Of a stretch of 64,000 nt of DNA, positions 45,689 to 53,966 are shown in pieces. The stretch is from contig JAHBUL010000010.1 in assembly GCA_019638085.1 (NCBI GenBank), positions 62,001-126,000 on the forward strand. The letters are read 5' to 3'. Source of the stretch: Flavobacteriales bacterium (GTDB lineage: Bacteria; Bacteroidota; Bacteroidia; Flavobacteriales_F; PHOS-HE28). Position numbers and translations under genes: made by a program. The first letter of the stretch is position 1. Every line of letters starts with the position of its first letter. The notes under the pieces were generated by a model. That model made no database searches and was not told where the DNA came from. It worked only from the letters and a program-made list of their open reading frames with translations.

Positions 45689-45910
45689 ATGAGCAGAGCA
45701 GGGAACATAGAGCAGGACGGCGTCATCAAGGAGGCGTTGAGCAATGCCATGTTTCGCGTGGAGCTTGAGAACGGTCACGTTATCGTGGCGCATATTTCAG
45801 GTAAGATGCGGATGCACTACATCCGTATCCTTCCTGGTGACAAGGTGAAGGTGGAGATGAGTCCTTATGATCTGAGCAAGGGCCGCATCACCTTCAGGTA
45901 CAAAACGTGA
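45689..45910 (+). CDS. infA: Translation initiation factor IF-1
   Basis: The 73-residue OB-fold protein binds the 30S A site during initiation. It reads [20 protein letters not shown], then [19 protein letters not shown] and ends [11 protein letters not shown], all matching bacterial IF-1. It follows map after 68 bases that include a hairpin, and a purine-rich GAAAGGAAGAAG precedes the start. Confidence 0.97.
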   Translation: MSRAGNIEQDGVIKEALSNAMFRVELENGHVIVAHISGKMRMHYIRILPGDKVKVEMSPYDLSKGRITFRYKT

Positions 45911-45935
45911 AGAACAGTAGAACACACCGACCCAA

Positions 45936-46052
45936 ATGAAGATCAGGGCCTCGATCAAGAAACGTTCAGTGGATTGCAAATTGGTGCGCCGCAAAGGACG
46001 TCTGTACATCATCAACAAGAAGAACCCCAAGTTCAAGCAGCGTCAAGGCTGA
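45936..46052 (+). CDS. rpmJ: 50S ribosomal protein L36 (zinc-free form)
   Basis: A 38-residue gene, shorter than most ORF cut-offs. It reads [20 protein letters not shown] and ends [10 protein letters not shown] before TGA. The zinc ribbon is broken: of the usual CxxC...C...H set only one Cys remains, and Ser and Asn stand at two of the others. It lies between infA and rpsM as expected. Confidence 0.95.
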   Translation: MKIRASIKKRSVDCKLVRRKGRLYIINKKNPKFKQRQG

Positions 46053-46065
46053 TAATCGAAAGCGC

Positions 46066-46443
46066 ATGGCACGTATCGCAGGCATCGACCTCCCCAAAAC
46101 CAAACGTGGCGCCATTGGCCTCACGTATATCTACGGCATCGGCCGCAGCACGGCTCTTTCCATTCTGGAACAGGCTGGCGTTGACCCGAACATCAAAGTT
46201 GATGACTGGTCCGACGACGACCAGGCGAAGATCCGTACGGTGATCAATGAGAACATCAAGGTGGAAGGCGCCTTGCGGAGCGAGGTGCAATTGAGCATCA
46301 AGCGCTTGGTTGACATCAATAGCTACCGCGGCACACGTCACCGCCAGGGCTTGCCCCTCCGTGGGCAGCGCACGCGTACCAATGCGCGCACTCGTAAAGG
46401 CAAGCGTAAGACAGTCGCAAACAAGAAGAAGGTCACCAAGTAG
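46066..46443 (+). CDS. rpsM: 30S ribosomal protein S13
   Basis: The 125-residue protein opens [20 protein letters not shown] and ends with [20 protein letters not shown], the basic tail that touches t[20 protein letters not shown] is the signature. It forms intersubunit bridges with L5 and 23S rRNA. A 45-base gap with a hairpin separates it from rpsK. Confidence 0.98.
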   Translation: MARIAGIDLPKTKRGAIGLTYIYGIGRSTALSILEQAGVDPNIKVDDWSDDDQAKIRTVINENIKVEGALRSEVQLSIKRLVDINSYRGTRHRQGLPLRGQRTRTNARTRKGKRKTVANKKKVTK

Positions 46444-46450
46444 GGACTGT

Positions 46451-46477
46451 AAGGGCTCGAGATCTCGCGCCCCAACA
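46451..46477 (+). repeat. Shared leader hairpin, copy upstream of rpsK
   Basis: AAGGGC, then TCG, then an 18-base run that is identical to the rpsN copy (AGATCTCGCGCCCCAACA). GGGC (46453-46456) can pair with GCCC (46469-46472), and the inside holds the palindrome CGAGATCTCG. It ends 11 bases before the rpsK ATG. Confidence 0.7.
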
Positions 46478-46488
46478 AAGAGACACAC

Positions 46489-46896
46489 ATGGCAAAGCAA
46501 GAAAAAGGCGGCGGGGCCGCAGGCAAGAAGAAGAAGAAGAACGTGGTGGTGGAGGCCTTCGGGCAGGCACACATCCGTGCTACCTTCAACAACCTGATCA
46601 TCAGCCTCACCAACAACAAGGGTGAAGTGATCAGCTGGTCCAGCGCCGGAAAGATGGGCTTCCGCGGAAGCAAGAAGAACACCCCGTACGCCGGCCAAGT
46701 GAGCGCCGAGGAGGCTGCCCGTGAGGCTTTCGACCTGGGCCTTCGCAAGGTGAAGGTCTTCGTGAAGGGACCTGGAGGTGGACGCGAGAGCGCCATCCGT
46801 GCACTGCACAACAGTGGTGTGGAGGTTACCGAGATCCTCGACCAAACACCCATGCCACACAACGGCTGTCGCCCTCCCAAGAAGCGTCGCGTGTAA
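46489..46896 (+). CDS. rpsK: 30S ribosomal protein S11
   Basis: The 135-residue protein starts with a basic extension ([20 protein letters not shown]) and continues [19 protein letters not shown]. The end [20 protein letters not shown] is almost invariant. S11 forms the platform around the mRNA exit. It is preceded by a hairpin related to the one before rpsN. Confidence 0.98.
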   Translation: MAKQEKGGGAAGKKKKKNVVVEAFGQAHIRATFNNLIISLTNNKGEVISWSSAGKMGFRGSKKNTPYAGQVSAEEAAREAFDLGLRKVKVFVKGPGGGRESAIRALHNSGVEVTEILDQTPMPHNGCRPPKKRRV

Positions 46897-46954
46897 TCTA
46901 CATGCACCAGAACGAGCAGTAAAAGGAAAGAGCAAGAAGTAAGCATTAACCGTA

Positions 46955-46997
46955 GGGGGCAGCAAATGCACCCCGTTGTTGGTGCGGAATCCGCACC
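46955..46997 (+). ncRNA. Two-hairpin leader upstream of rpsD
   Basis: Hairpin 1: GGGGGC (46955-46960) pairs with GC and CCCC (46968-46974, one bulged A). Hairpin 2: GGTGCGG (46981-46987) pairs perfectly with CCGCACC (46991-46997) over a three-base loop. It ends 15 bases before the rpsD ATG in the longest gap of the cluster (116 bases). An S4-binding autoregulatory leader is a plausible reading. Confidence 0.5.
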
Positions 46998-47012
46998 CGA
47001 AAAGAAGAAAAA

Positions 47013-47621
47013 ATGGCACGATACACAGGACCCAAGACCAGGATCGCCCGAAAGTTCAAGGAGCCGATCTTTGGACCCGATAAATGGATGGAGCGTAAGC
47101 CCCATGCACCCGGCCAGCACGGCCTTACGGCACGCCGCCGGAAGAAGGAGAGCGAGTACAAACTGCAGCTCACCGAAAAGCAGAAGGCCAAATACACATA
47201 CGGCATCCTCGAACGTCAGTTCCGGAAGATGTTCGTTACTGCGGCCAGCAAGAAGGGCGTTACCGGTGCCATCCTGATCAGCCTTTGTGAGGCCCGTTTG
47301 GACAACACCGTGTTCCGCTTGGGGATCGCCCCCACGCGGCGTGCAGCCCGTCAGTTGGTAGGGCATGGCCACATCACAGTGAACAAGAACGTGGTGAACA
47401 TCGCCAGCTACACACTGCGTCCCGGTGACGAGGTTGCTGTGCGCGAGCGTAGCCGTAGCTTGGAGGCCATCACCAGTAGCCTTTCCACGCATACCAACCG
47501 GTTCGATTGGCTTGACTTCAATCCGGCAACCATGACCGGCAAGATGATCGCCATGCCTGAGCGTGCACAGATCCCGGAGAATATCCGCGAGCAGCTCATC
47601 GTTGAATTGTATTCCAAGTAA
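47013..47621 (+). CDS. rpsD: 30S ribosomal protein S4
   Basis: The 202-residue protein binds the 5' domain of 16S rRNA early in assembly. It opens [20 protein letters not shown] and carries [18 protein letters not shown] and the S4 domain ([19 protein letters not shown]). It lacks the CxxC zinc motif. In E. coli S4 represses the alpha operon, and the two-hairpin leader upstream fits such control. Confidence 0.98.
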   Translation: MARYTGPKTRIARKFKEPIFGPDKWMERKPHAPGQHGLTARRRKKESEYKLQLTEKQKAKYTYGILERQFRKMFVTAASKKGVTGAILISLCEARLDNTVFRLGIAPTRRAARQLVGHGHITVNKNVVNIASYTLRPGDEVAVRERSRSLEAITSSLSTHTNRFDWLDFNPATMTGKMIAMPERAQIPENIREQLIVELYSK

Positions 47622-47647
47622 GAACCCTCAAACAGAGCGAGCATCCC

Positions 47648-48673
47648 ATGCCAATCCTAGATTTTCAAAGACCTGACAAGGTCTCCATGGTCGAAGCCAA
47701 TGACAAGCACGGCATTTTTGAGTTCCGTCCCTTGGAGCCCGGCTATGGCATCACGATCGGTAATTCCCTCCGCCGCATCCTGCTGAGCAGCTTGGAAGGT
47801 TTTGCCATTACCAGTGTCCGCATCGACGGTGTGGAGCACGAATTCAGCACCATCAAGGGTGTGATCGAGGACGTTACCGAGATCGTACTGAACCTCAAGC
47901 AGGTGCGCTTCCGCCGCCAGCTGGAGGATGTGGACACCGAGAAGGTGAACTTCACCGTCGGTGGAAAGGATGGTTTTACCGCAGCTGACATCGGAAAGCA
48001 CACCACCGGTTTCCAGGTCCTGAACCCCGAGCAGGTGATCTGCCGGATGGAGAACAACGTGAAGTTGCACGTGGAGCTTACCATCGGTAAGGGCCGCGGG
48101 TACGTTCCTGCCGATGAGAACAAGGAGGACGACGCGCCCATCGGCACCATCTTCCTGGATTCCATCTTCACGCCCATCAAGAATGTGCGCTACAGTGTGG
48201 ACAACACCCGCGTGGAGCAGAAGACGGACTATGAGAAATTGACGATCGAGCTGACCACGGACGGTAGCATCGACCCGAAGAACGCGCTCCAAGAGGCGGC
48301 GAAGATCCTCATTCACCACTTCATGCTCTTCAGCGATGAGCGTATCACCCTGGAGATGGATGATCACTCCAGCATCATCAACGAGGCAGGTGCCGCCTCC
48401 AATGATGTGGATGATCTGGACGAGACCGCACAGCACATGCGCCAGCTGCTGAAGAGCAAACTGGTGGACATGGACCTGAGCGTGCGTGCCCTGAACTGCT
48501 TGAAGGCCGCCGACATCGAGAGCCTTGGCGACCTGGTGGCATACAACAAGAACGACCTCTTGAAGTTCCGCAACTTCGGGAAGAAGAGCCTGACCGAGTT
48601 GGAGGACCTGGTGGAGAACAAGGGTCTTTCCTTCGGTATGAGCGTGACGAAGTATAAACTCGACAGGGACTAG
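47648..48673 (+). CDS. rpoA: DNA-directed RNA polymerase subunit alpha
   Basis: The 341-residue protein has the N-terminal assembly domain ([20 protein letters not shown] near residues 40-55, the signature) and the C-terminal domain from about 265 ([36 protein letters not shown]), joined by an acidic linker. It assembles RNA polymerase and contacts upstream promoter DNA and activators. Length is slightly more than E. coli (329). Gaps are 26 bases from rpsD and 65 to rplQ. Confidence 0.98.
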   Translation: MPILDFQRPDKVSMVEANDKHGIFEFRPLEPGYGITIGNSLRRILLSSLEGFAITSVRIDGVEHEFSTIKGVIEDVTEIVLNLKQVRFRRQLEDVDTEKVNFTVGGKDGFTAADIGKHTTGFQVLNPEQVICRMENNVKLHVELTIGKGRGYVPADENKEDDAPIGTIFLDSIFTPIKNVRYSVDNTRVEQKTDYEKLTIELTTDGSIDPKNALQEAAKILIHHFMLFSDERITLEMDDHSSIINEAGAASNDVDDLDETAQHMRQLLKSKLVDMDLSVRALNCLKAADIESLGDLVAYNKNDLLKFRNFGKKSLTELEDLVENKGLSFGMSVTKYKLDRD

Positions 48674-48738
48674 TGATAAAGGGCGCGAGTGATCACGGCC
48701 AAAAAAAGTAAGGGTGTCGGAATGGCACCTCAACGAAA

Positions 48739-49311
48739 ATGAGACACGGAAACAAGAACAACGCTCTGGGGCGCAAAAAGGCCCACCGCGACAGCATGCT
48801 CAGCAACATGGCCTGTTCGCTGATCGAGCACAAGCGAATCGAGACCACACTGGCCAAGGCGAAAGCGTTGCGGATCTATGTGGAGCCCTTGATCACCAAG
48901 AGCAAGGAGGACAGCACCCATAGCCGTCGCACGGTGTTCAGCTACCTGCGCAGCAAGGAGGCCACCGCGGCCTTGTTCCGCGATGTGGCACCAAAGGTGG
49001 CCGACCGTCCTGGAGGATACACCCGCATCATCAAGCTGGGCAACCGCTTGGGCGATGCTGCCGAACTCGCCATGATCGAAATGGTGGACTTCAACACGCT
49101 ATATTCTGCCAAGGAAAAGGCAGGAGCCGAAGTGAAGCGCACGCGACGCAGCCGCCGAGGAAAGTCCGGGGCGGATGGAACCGGTGCAGAGGCCAAGGAG
49201 GAAGCTCCAAAAGCTACAGCCGCAGCGCCGAAGACCGAGAAGCCGAAGGCAGCCGCAGAAAAGCCGAAGGATGATGCTCCCTCGGCCGGGGAAGAGCCGA
49301 AGAGTGAATGA
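48739..49311 (+). CDS. rplQ: 50S ribosomal protein L17 with long charged tail
   Basis: The first 125 residues are a normal L17 ([57 protein letters not shown]), part of the tunnel-exit region. A tail of about 65 residues rich in Ala, Lys, Pro and Glu follows ([19 protein letters not shown]), ending AGEEPKSE. It is likely disordered; low-complexity L17 tails are known in Bacteroidota. This is the last gene of the cluster, ended by a strong terminator. Confidence 0.97.
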   Translation: MRHGNKNNALGRKKAHRDSMLSNMACSLIEHKRIETTLAKAKALRIYVEPLITKSKEDSTHSRRTVFSYLRSKEATAALFRDVAPKVADRPGGYTRIIKLGNRLGDAAELAMIEMVDFNTLYSAKEKAGAEVKRTRRSRRGKSGADGTGAEAKEEAPKATAAAPKTEKPKAAAEKPKDDAPSAGEEPKSE

Positions 49312-49333
49312 TCAACATGGTGAACAACTATGG

Positions 49334-49368
49334 GGAACAGGGCGCTGAAAAGCGCCCTGTTCCTTTTT
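49334..49368 (+). terminator. Perfect intrinsic terminator of the ribosomal operon
   Basis: GGAACAGGGCGCT (49334-49346) and AGCGCCCTGTTCC (49351-49363) form a perfect 13-bp stem with a GAAA loop, followed by five T residues (49364-49368). It lies 22 bases after the rplQ stop. Confidence 0.93.
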
Positions 49369-49376
49369 GGTACTGC

Positions 49377-49384
49377 TAGATTTG
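49377..49384 (+). promoter_or_regulatory. -7 promoter box (TAGATTTG) of carA
   Basis: Exact TAnnTTTG, nine bases after the ribosomal terminator and 31 bases before the carA ATG. No TTG is found 19-21 bases upstream, because that region is the terminator stem. Confidence 0.55.
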
Positions 49385-49415
49385 CATCCGGAACTATAAT
49401 CCTGAAAAACAACTC

Positions 49416-50573
49416 ATGCTTGTAAGCCAACGCCCAAAGGCCGTCCTCGTACTGGATGATGGTACCCGCTTTGAGGGAAGGGCCATCGGTGCCACTGGTA
49501 CAACCGTGGGCGAGATCTGCTTCAATACCGGAATGACAGGCTACCAGGAGATCATCACCGACCCCAGCTACACAGGACAGGTGATGGTGTTGGCCTCCCC
49601 GCACATCGGCAATTATGGTGTGAAGAGAGGTGCGGCGGACCCGATGGACGGAGAGGATGAAGGCCCTCGCGTCAGTATCGCGGGACTGGTGGTAAAGAAG
49701 TTCAGCGAGGTATGGAGCAGGCCTGCCAGCACCGGTTCCTTGGAGGAGATGTTGGTGAAGGCCGGCATCACGGGTATCAGCGACCTCGATACGCGAAAAC
49801 TGGTGCGCCATATCCGTGACCACGGTGCGCAGAATGCCATCATCGACAGCACCGGTCTGGATGATACCGCCCTACGTGAGCGTCTGTCGCAAGCACCGGA
49901 CATGACCGGCCTGGAACTCTCCAGCAAAGTGACCACATCGGAAGCATACGATGCGGGTGAGCCCGATGCCCCGAACAGGGTGGCCTTGGTGGATTTCGGC
50001 ATCAAGTTGAATACGGTGCGTTGCTTGAACCATCGGGCTTGCTTCGTGCGGATATTCCCGATGGATACCCCTGTGAGGGAGATGCTCGCCTGGAAACCCG
50101 ATGGCTTCCTGTTGAGCAACGGCCCGGGCGATCCCGGCGCTATGCCTCAAGCAAAGGAGTTGGTAAAGGAGATCTTGGCTACCGGTCTTCCCATATTCGG
50201 CATCTGTCTCGGGCACCAACTCATTGCCGAGAGCCATGGCATTCGCACATTGAAGATGCACCACGGGCACCGGGGGATCAACCATCCCGTACACAACCTC
50301 ATCACCGGGAAGTCCGAGGTCACTTCGCAGAACCACGGCTTTGTCGTGGACCGGGAACAAGTGGAGAAGCACCCGGACCTGGAGATCAGCCATGAACACC
50401 TGAACGATAATAGCGTGGCCGGTCTGCGCATTAAAGGACGCCCCGTCTTTAGCGTTCAACATCACCCCGAAGCTGGCCCCGGCCCCTTTGATTCACAATA
50501 CCTGTTCGACGATTTTGTGGTACTGATGAGCCGGAAACGCAAACAGGAAACAGCCCCTGTTCAACACGCATGA
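49416..50573 (+). CDS. carA: Carbamoyl-phosphate synthase small (glutaminase) subunit
   Basis: The 385-residue subunit hydrolyses glutamine and passes ammonia to CarB to make carbamoyl phosphate for pyrimidines and arginine. The amidotransferase triad is visible: the Cys in FGICLGHQLIAE and His plus Glu in VQHHPEAGPGP. The N-terminal domain opens VLVLDDGTRFEGRAIG-like (AVLVLDDGTRFEGRA). carB is not in the window, so the subunits are encoded apart. The gene has its own -7 box after the operon terminator. Confidence 0.97.
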   Translation: MLVSQRPKAVLVLDDGTRFEGRAIGATGTTVGEICFNTGMTGYQEIITDPSYTGQVMVLASPHIGNYGVKRGAADPMDGEDEGPRVSIAGLVVKKFSEVWSRPASTGSLEEMLVKAGITGISDLDTRKLVRHIRDHGAQNAIIDSTGLDDTALRERLSQAPDMTGLELSSKVTTSEAYDAGEPDAPNRVALVDFGIKLNTVRCLNHRACFVRIFPMDTPVREMLAWKPDGFLLSNGPGDPGAMPQAKELVKEILATGLPIFGICLGHQLIAESHGIRTLKMHHGHRGINHPVHNLITGKSEVTSQNHGFVVDREQVEKHPDLEISHEHLNDNSVAGLRIKGRPVFSVQHHPEAGPGPFDSQYLFDDFVVLMSRKRKQETAPVQHA

Positions 50574-50733
50574 CCCCTGTTGCGTATCGTGAGATCCAGC
50601 TTTCAGTTGTCAGTTGTCAGGCTGCCGACGCTTTCTTCGATGGCCTTCAAGCTACCTGTCACCATTGAGTTTATCCGTGTCTCTGTGCCCCTGCCACCAT
50701 ACGGCAGAGCCGAAGGCATGCTCTGCGTCTTAA

Positions 50734-52047
<1,314 letters not shown>

Positions 52048-52055
52048 TTCCGCGC

Positions 52056-53966
52056 TCACTGATCAAACTCGATATACCGGTCCAGCAGCACCTGCAGCTG
52101 CGCCTTTCCAGCATGGAGCAGGCGCTGCTCATCGGCGGTGCGGCTGCTGTCGCGCAGTTCGATCACCCGCTTTCCGTTGTCGTCGAAGGCCACGGTCTGC
52201 ACACTGTCAGCAAGGCCGAAGCCGTTGTTGAAGGTCCAAAAAGCTTGGTGTGGGGTGTCCTTGCTGAACAGGTCGCGGCCCCAGATGAACTCGGAGCGGG
52301 GGATGCCCAATTGGGCCAGCAGCGTTACAGGGAAATCCACATGGCAGCCGAAGGTGGGGTCCTGCTTGCCTCGTAGCTCGTTCTTCAACGCGCCACCCGT
52401 GATGAGGAAGGGGATGCGATGCCGCGCGGCACTATACTGCGGCTGGTTGTTGGGCAGGTAGTGGCCATGATCGGCCACCACGAAGATCAATGTGTTGTCA
52501 TACCAAGGTTGGTCCTTCGCGGAATCCAGAAAGGCACCGAGGGTGCGGTCCGTGTAGTGTACCGTGTTACGGTACAGGTTGGCATCGCTGCCGGTGAAAC
52601 CCTCCTTCACAGGCGCATCGAACGGCTCGTGGCTGGTGGAGGTCATAATGATCTGGAAGAAGGGGGTGGGTGCGGTCTTCGCATCGCGGAGGTGGAAGTC
52701 GAAAAGTTCCTCATCGAAGGCGCCCCAGCGCGTGCGGCGCTGGATCGGAAAGGCGGCCTCATCATAGACCTTATCGAAACCCATGGCCTCCAGGTAGGCA
52801 CGTGTATTGGCGAAGGAGACATCACCAGCGTAGTAGTATCGGGAGGAGTAGCCGGCGGTGTCCAATGTGCGGACCACGCTGGGCAAGCGATCGAACTTGC
52901 CGAACTGACGGATGATGGTGGTGGTGGGCTGTGAGGGGAAGCCGCTGATCAGGGCACATAGCCCTTGCTCCGTGCGGAATCCGGTGGAGTAGAAGTTGGT
53001 GAAGAGCAGACCATCTTTACACAAGAGTGTGAATTCCGGGGCCACACCGCTATCGCCACCAAGCGGTTCGATCACGTCCGCAGTCCAGCTTTCCAACAGG
53101 ATCATAAGCACATTTGGACGTTCGCTCTTGAGGATCTTGGTATCGGGTACGCCGGTCAGTGGATGCAAGCGCTCGAACTCCCGCCTGGCCTCTTCCCCGG
53201 TCATGTAACCATATGGGTTGCTGGTGAATTCCGCAGGCTTTACGGCGATCTCCAAGGCATTCCACATGCTGTTGAGTGCAGCCAGGTTCAGCACGGGGCG
53301 CTTAGAGAACCAGCTCCAGCTCTTGTTGATCGGGTCATCCTGAGGGCCGCCGCGTAACGCAACAATGCAGAGCACCGGCATCAGCAACGCAGCCACTACC
53401 CGGCCTCCCTTGCTTCCGCCTCGAAAGGAGCATGCATGGTTGATCCTGTTCAGCAGAAAGATGAAGAACATGCTTTCAACTGTGGCCACCAGAATGAGCA
53501 ATGCCATGCGCCCGACTGACGTGGCGCCCATCACCTCATCCGGGTAGCGCAGGTAACTCAGCGCCTTGCGGTCGATCTTCACCCCCCATGCATCGAACAG
53601 GGCAATATCGACCACGTTCACGAAAGCACTAAGGATGATGAAGGCAATGAGGAAGATGCGAATGCTTCGGCGCAACCAGGCCACCTCCACAAATAGAAGA
53701 GGCATGCTGAGCAAGGCCACTACCAGCAGCACATAGCCGGTGATGGACAAGTCCATGCCCAATGCCTGCCAATGACACTCGATGATCTCCGCTGCGGATA
53801 CCCCTTCCAGAGCGTTGTGGCTGAATGCGAGAAAGAGGTGCCGTTGCGCGAAAAAGATCACGAACAGAAGGATCGCGAGCACACCGAAGTAGCGGAAGTA
53901 AGCCTTCACGTTCGTTCGGAATTCAATGAGTGATATGCAATTGCCCCAGATGGAGCATGTTGTCAT
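52056..53966 (-). CDS. LTA synthase/sulfatase-like membrane phosphotransferase
   Basis: The product has 636 residues, or 617 if translation starts at GTG 53909. The N-terminal quarter has about five membrane helices. A periplasmic alkaline-phosphatase-superfamily domain follows, with the LTA synthase landmarks VLMILLESWTADVIEPLGGD, the nucleophile region GFRTEQGLCALISGFP, and metal ligands in VADHGHYLP. Relatives add phosphoglycerol or phosphoethanolamine to glycans or lipids. The ATG at 53966 lies 44 bases inside the M1 gene and its first 19 residues mirror that gene in another frame; GTG at 53909, 13 bases after the M1 stop, is a good alternative. Confidence 0.85.
   Translation of the reverse strand: MTTCSIWGNCISLIEFRTNVKAYFRYFGVLAILLFVIFFAQRHLFLAFSHNALEGVSAAEIIECHWQALGMDLSITGYVLLVVALLSMPLLFVEVAWLRRSIRIFLIAFIILSAFVNVVDIALFDAWGVKIDRKALSYLRYPDEVMGATSVGRMALLILVATVESMFFIFLLNRINHACSFRGGSKGGRVVAALLMPVLCIVALRGGPQDDPINKSWSWFSKRPVLNLAALNSMWNALEIAVKPAEFTSNPYGYMTGEEARREFERLHPLTGVPDTKILKSERPNVLMILLESWTADVIEPLGGDSGVAPEFTLLCKDGLLFTNFYSTGFRTEQGLCALISGFPSQPTTTIIRQFGKFDRLPSVVRTLDTAGYSSRYYYAGDVSFANTRAYLEAMGFDKVYDEAAFPIQRRTRWGAFDEELFDFHLRDAKTAPTPFFQIIMTSTSHEPFDAPVKEGFTGSDANLYRNTVHYTDRTLGAFLDSAKDQPWYDNTLIFVVADHGHYLPNNQPQYSAARHRIPFLITGGALKNELRGKQDPTFGCHVDFPVTLLAQLGIPRSEFIWGRDLFSKDTPHQAFWTFNNGFGLADSVQTVAFDDNGKRVIELRDSSRTADEQRLLHAGKAQLQVLLDRYIEFDQ

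Noticed and set aside
46460..46477. Assembly duplication explaining the shared rpsN/rpsK leader
   Set aside because: The genes and sequence on both sides are distinct and the copies differ at three positions, so a misassembly is unlikely.
47657..48733. 358-codon antisense frame opposite rpoA
   Set aside because: It is a shadow of rpoA; no start signals or protein-like features.
50600..50625. TTCAGTTGTCAGTTGTCAGG tandem before eno
   Set aside because: It is a short direct repeat of seven bases; too little to claim a regulatory site.
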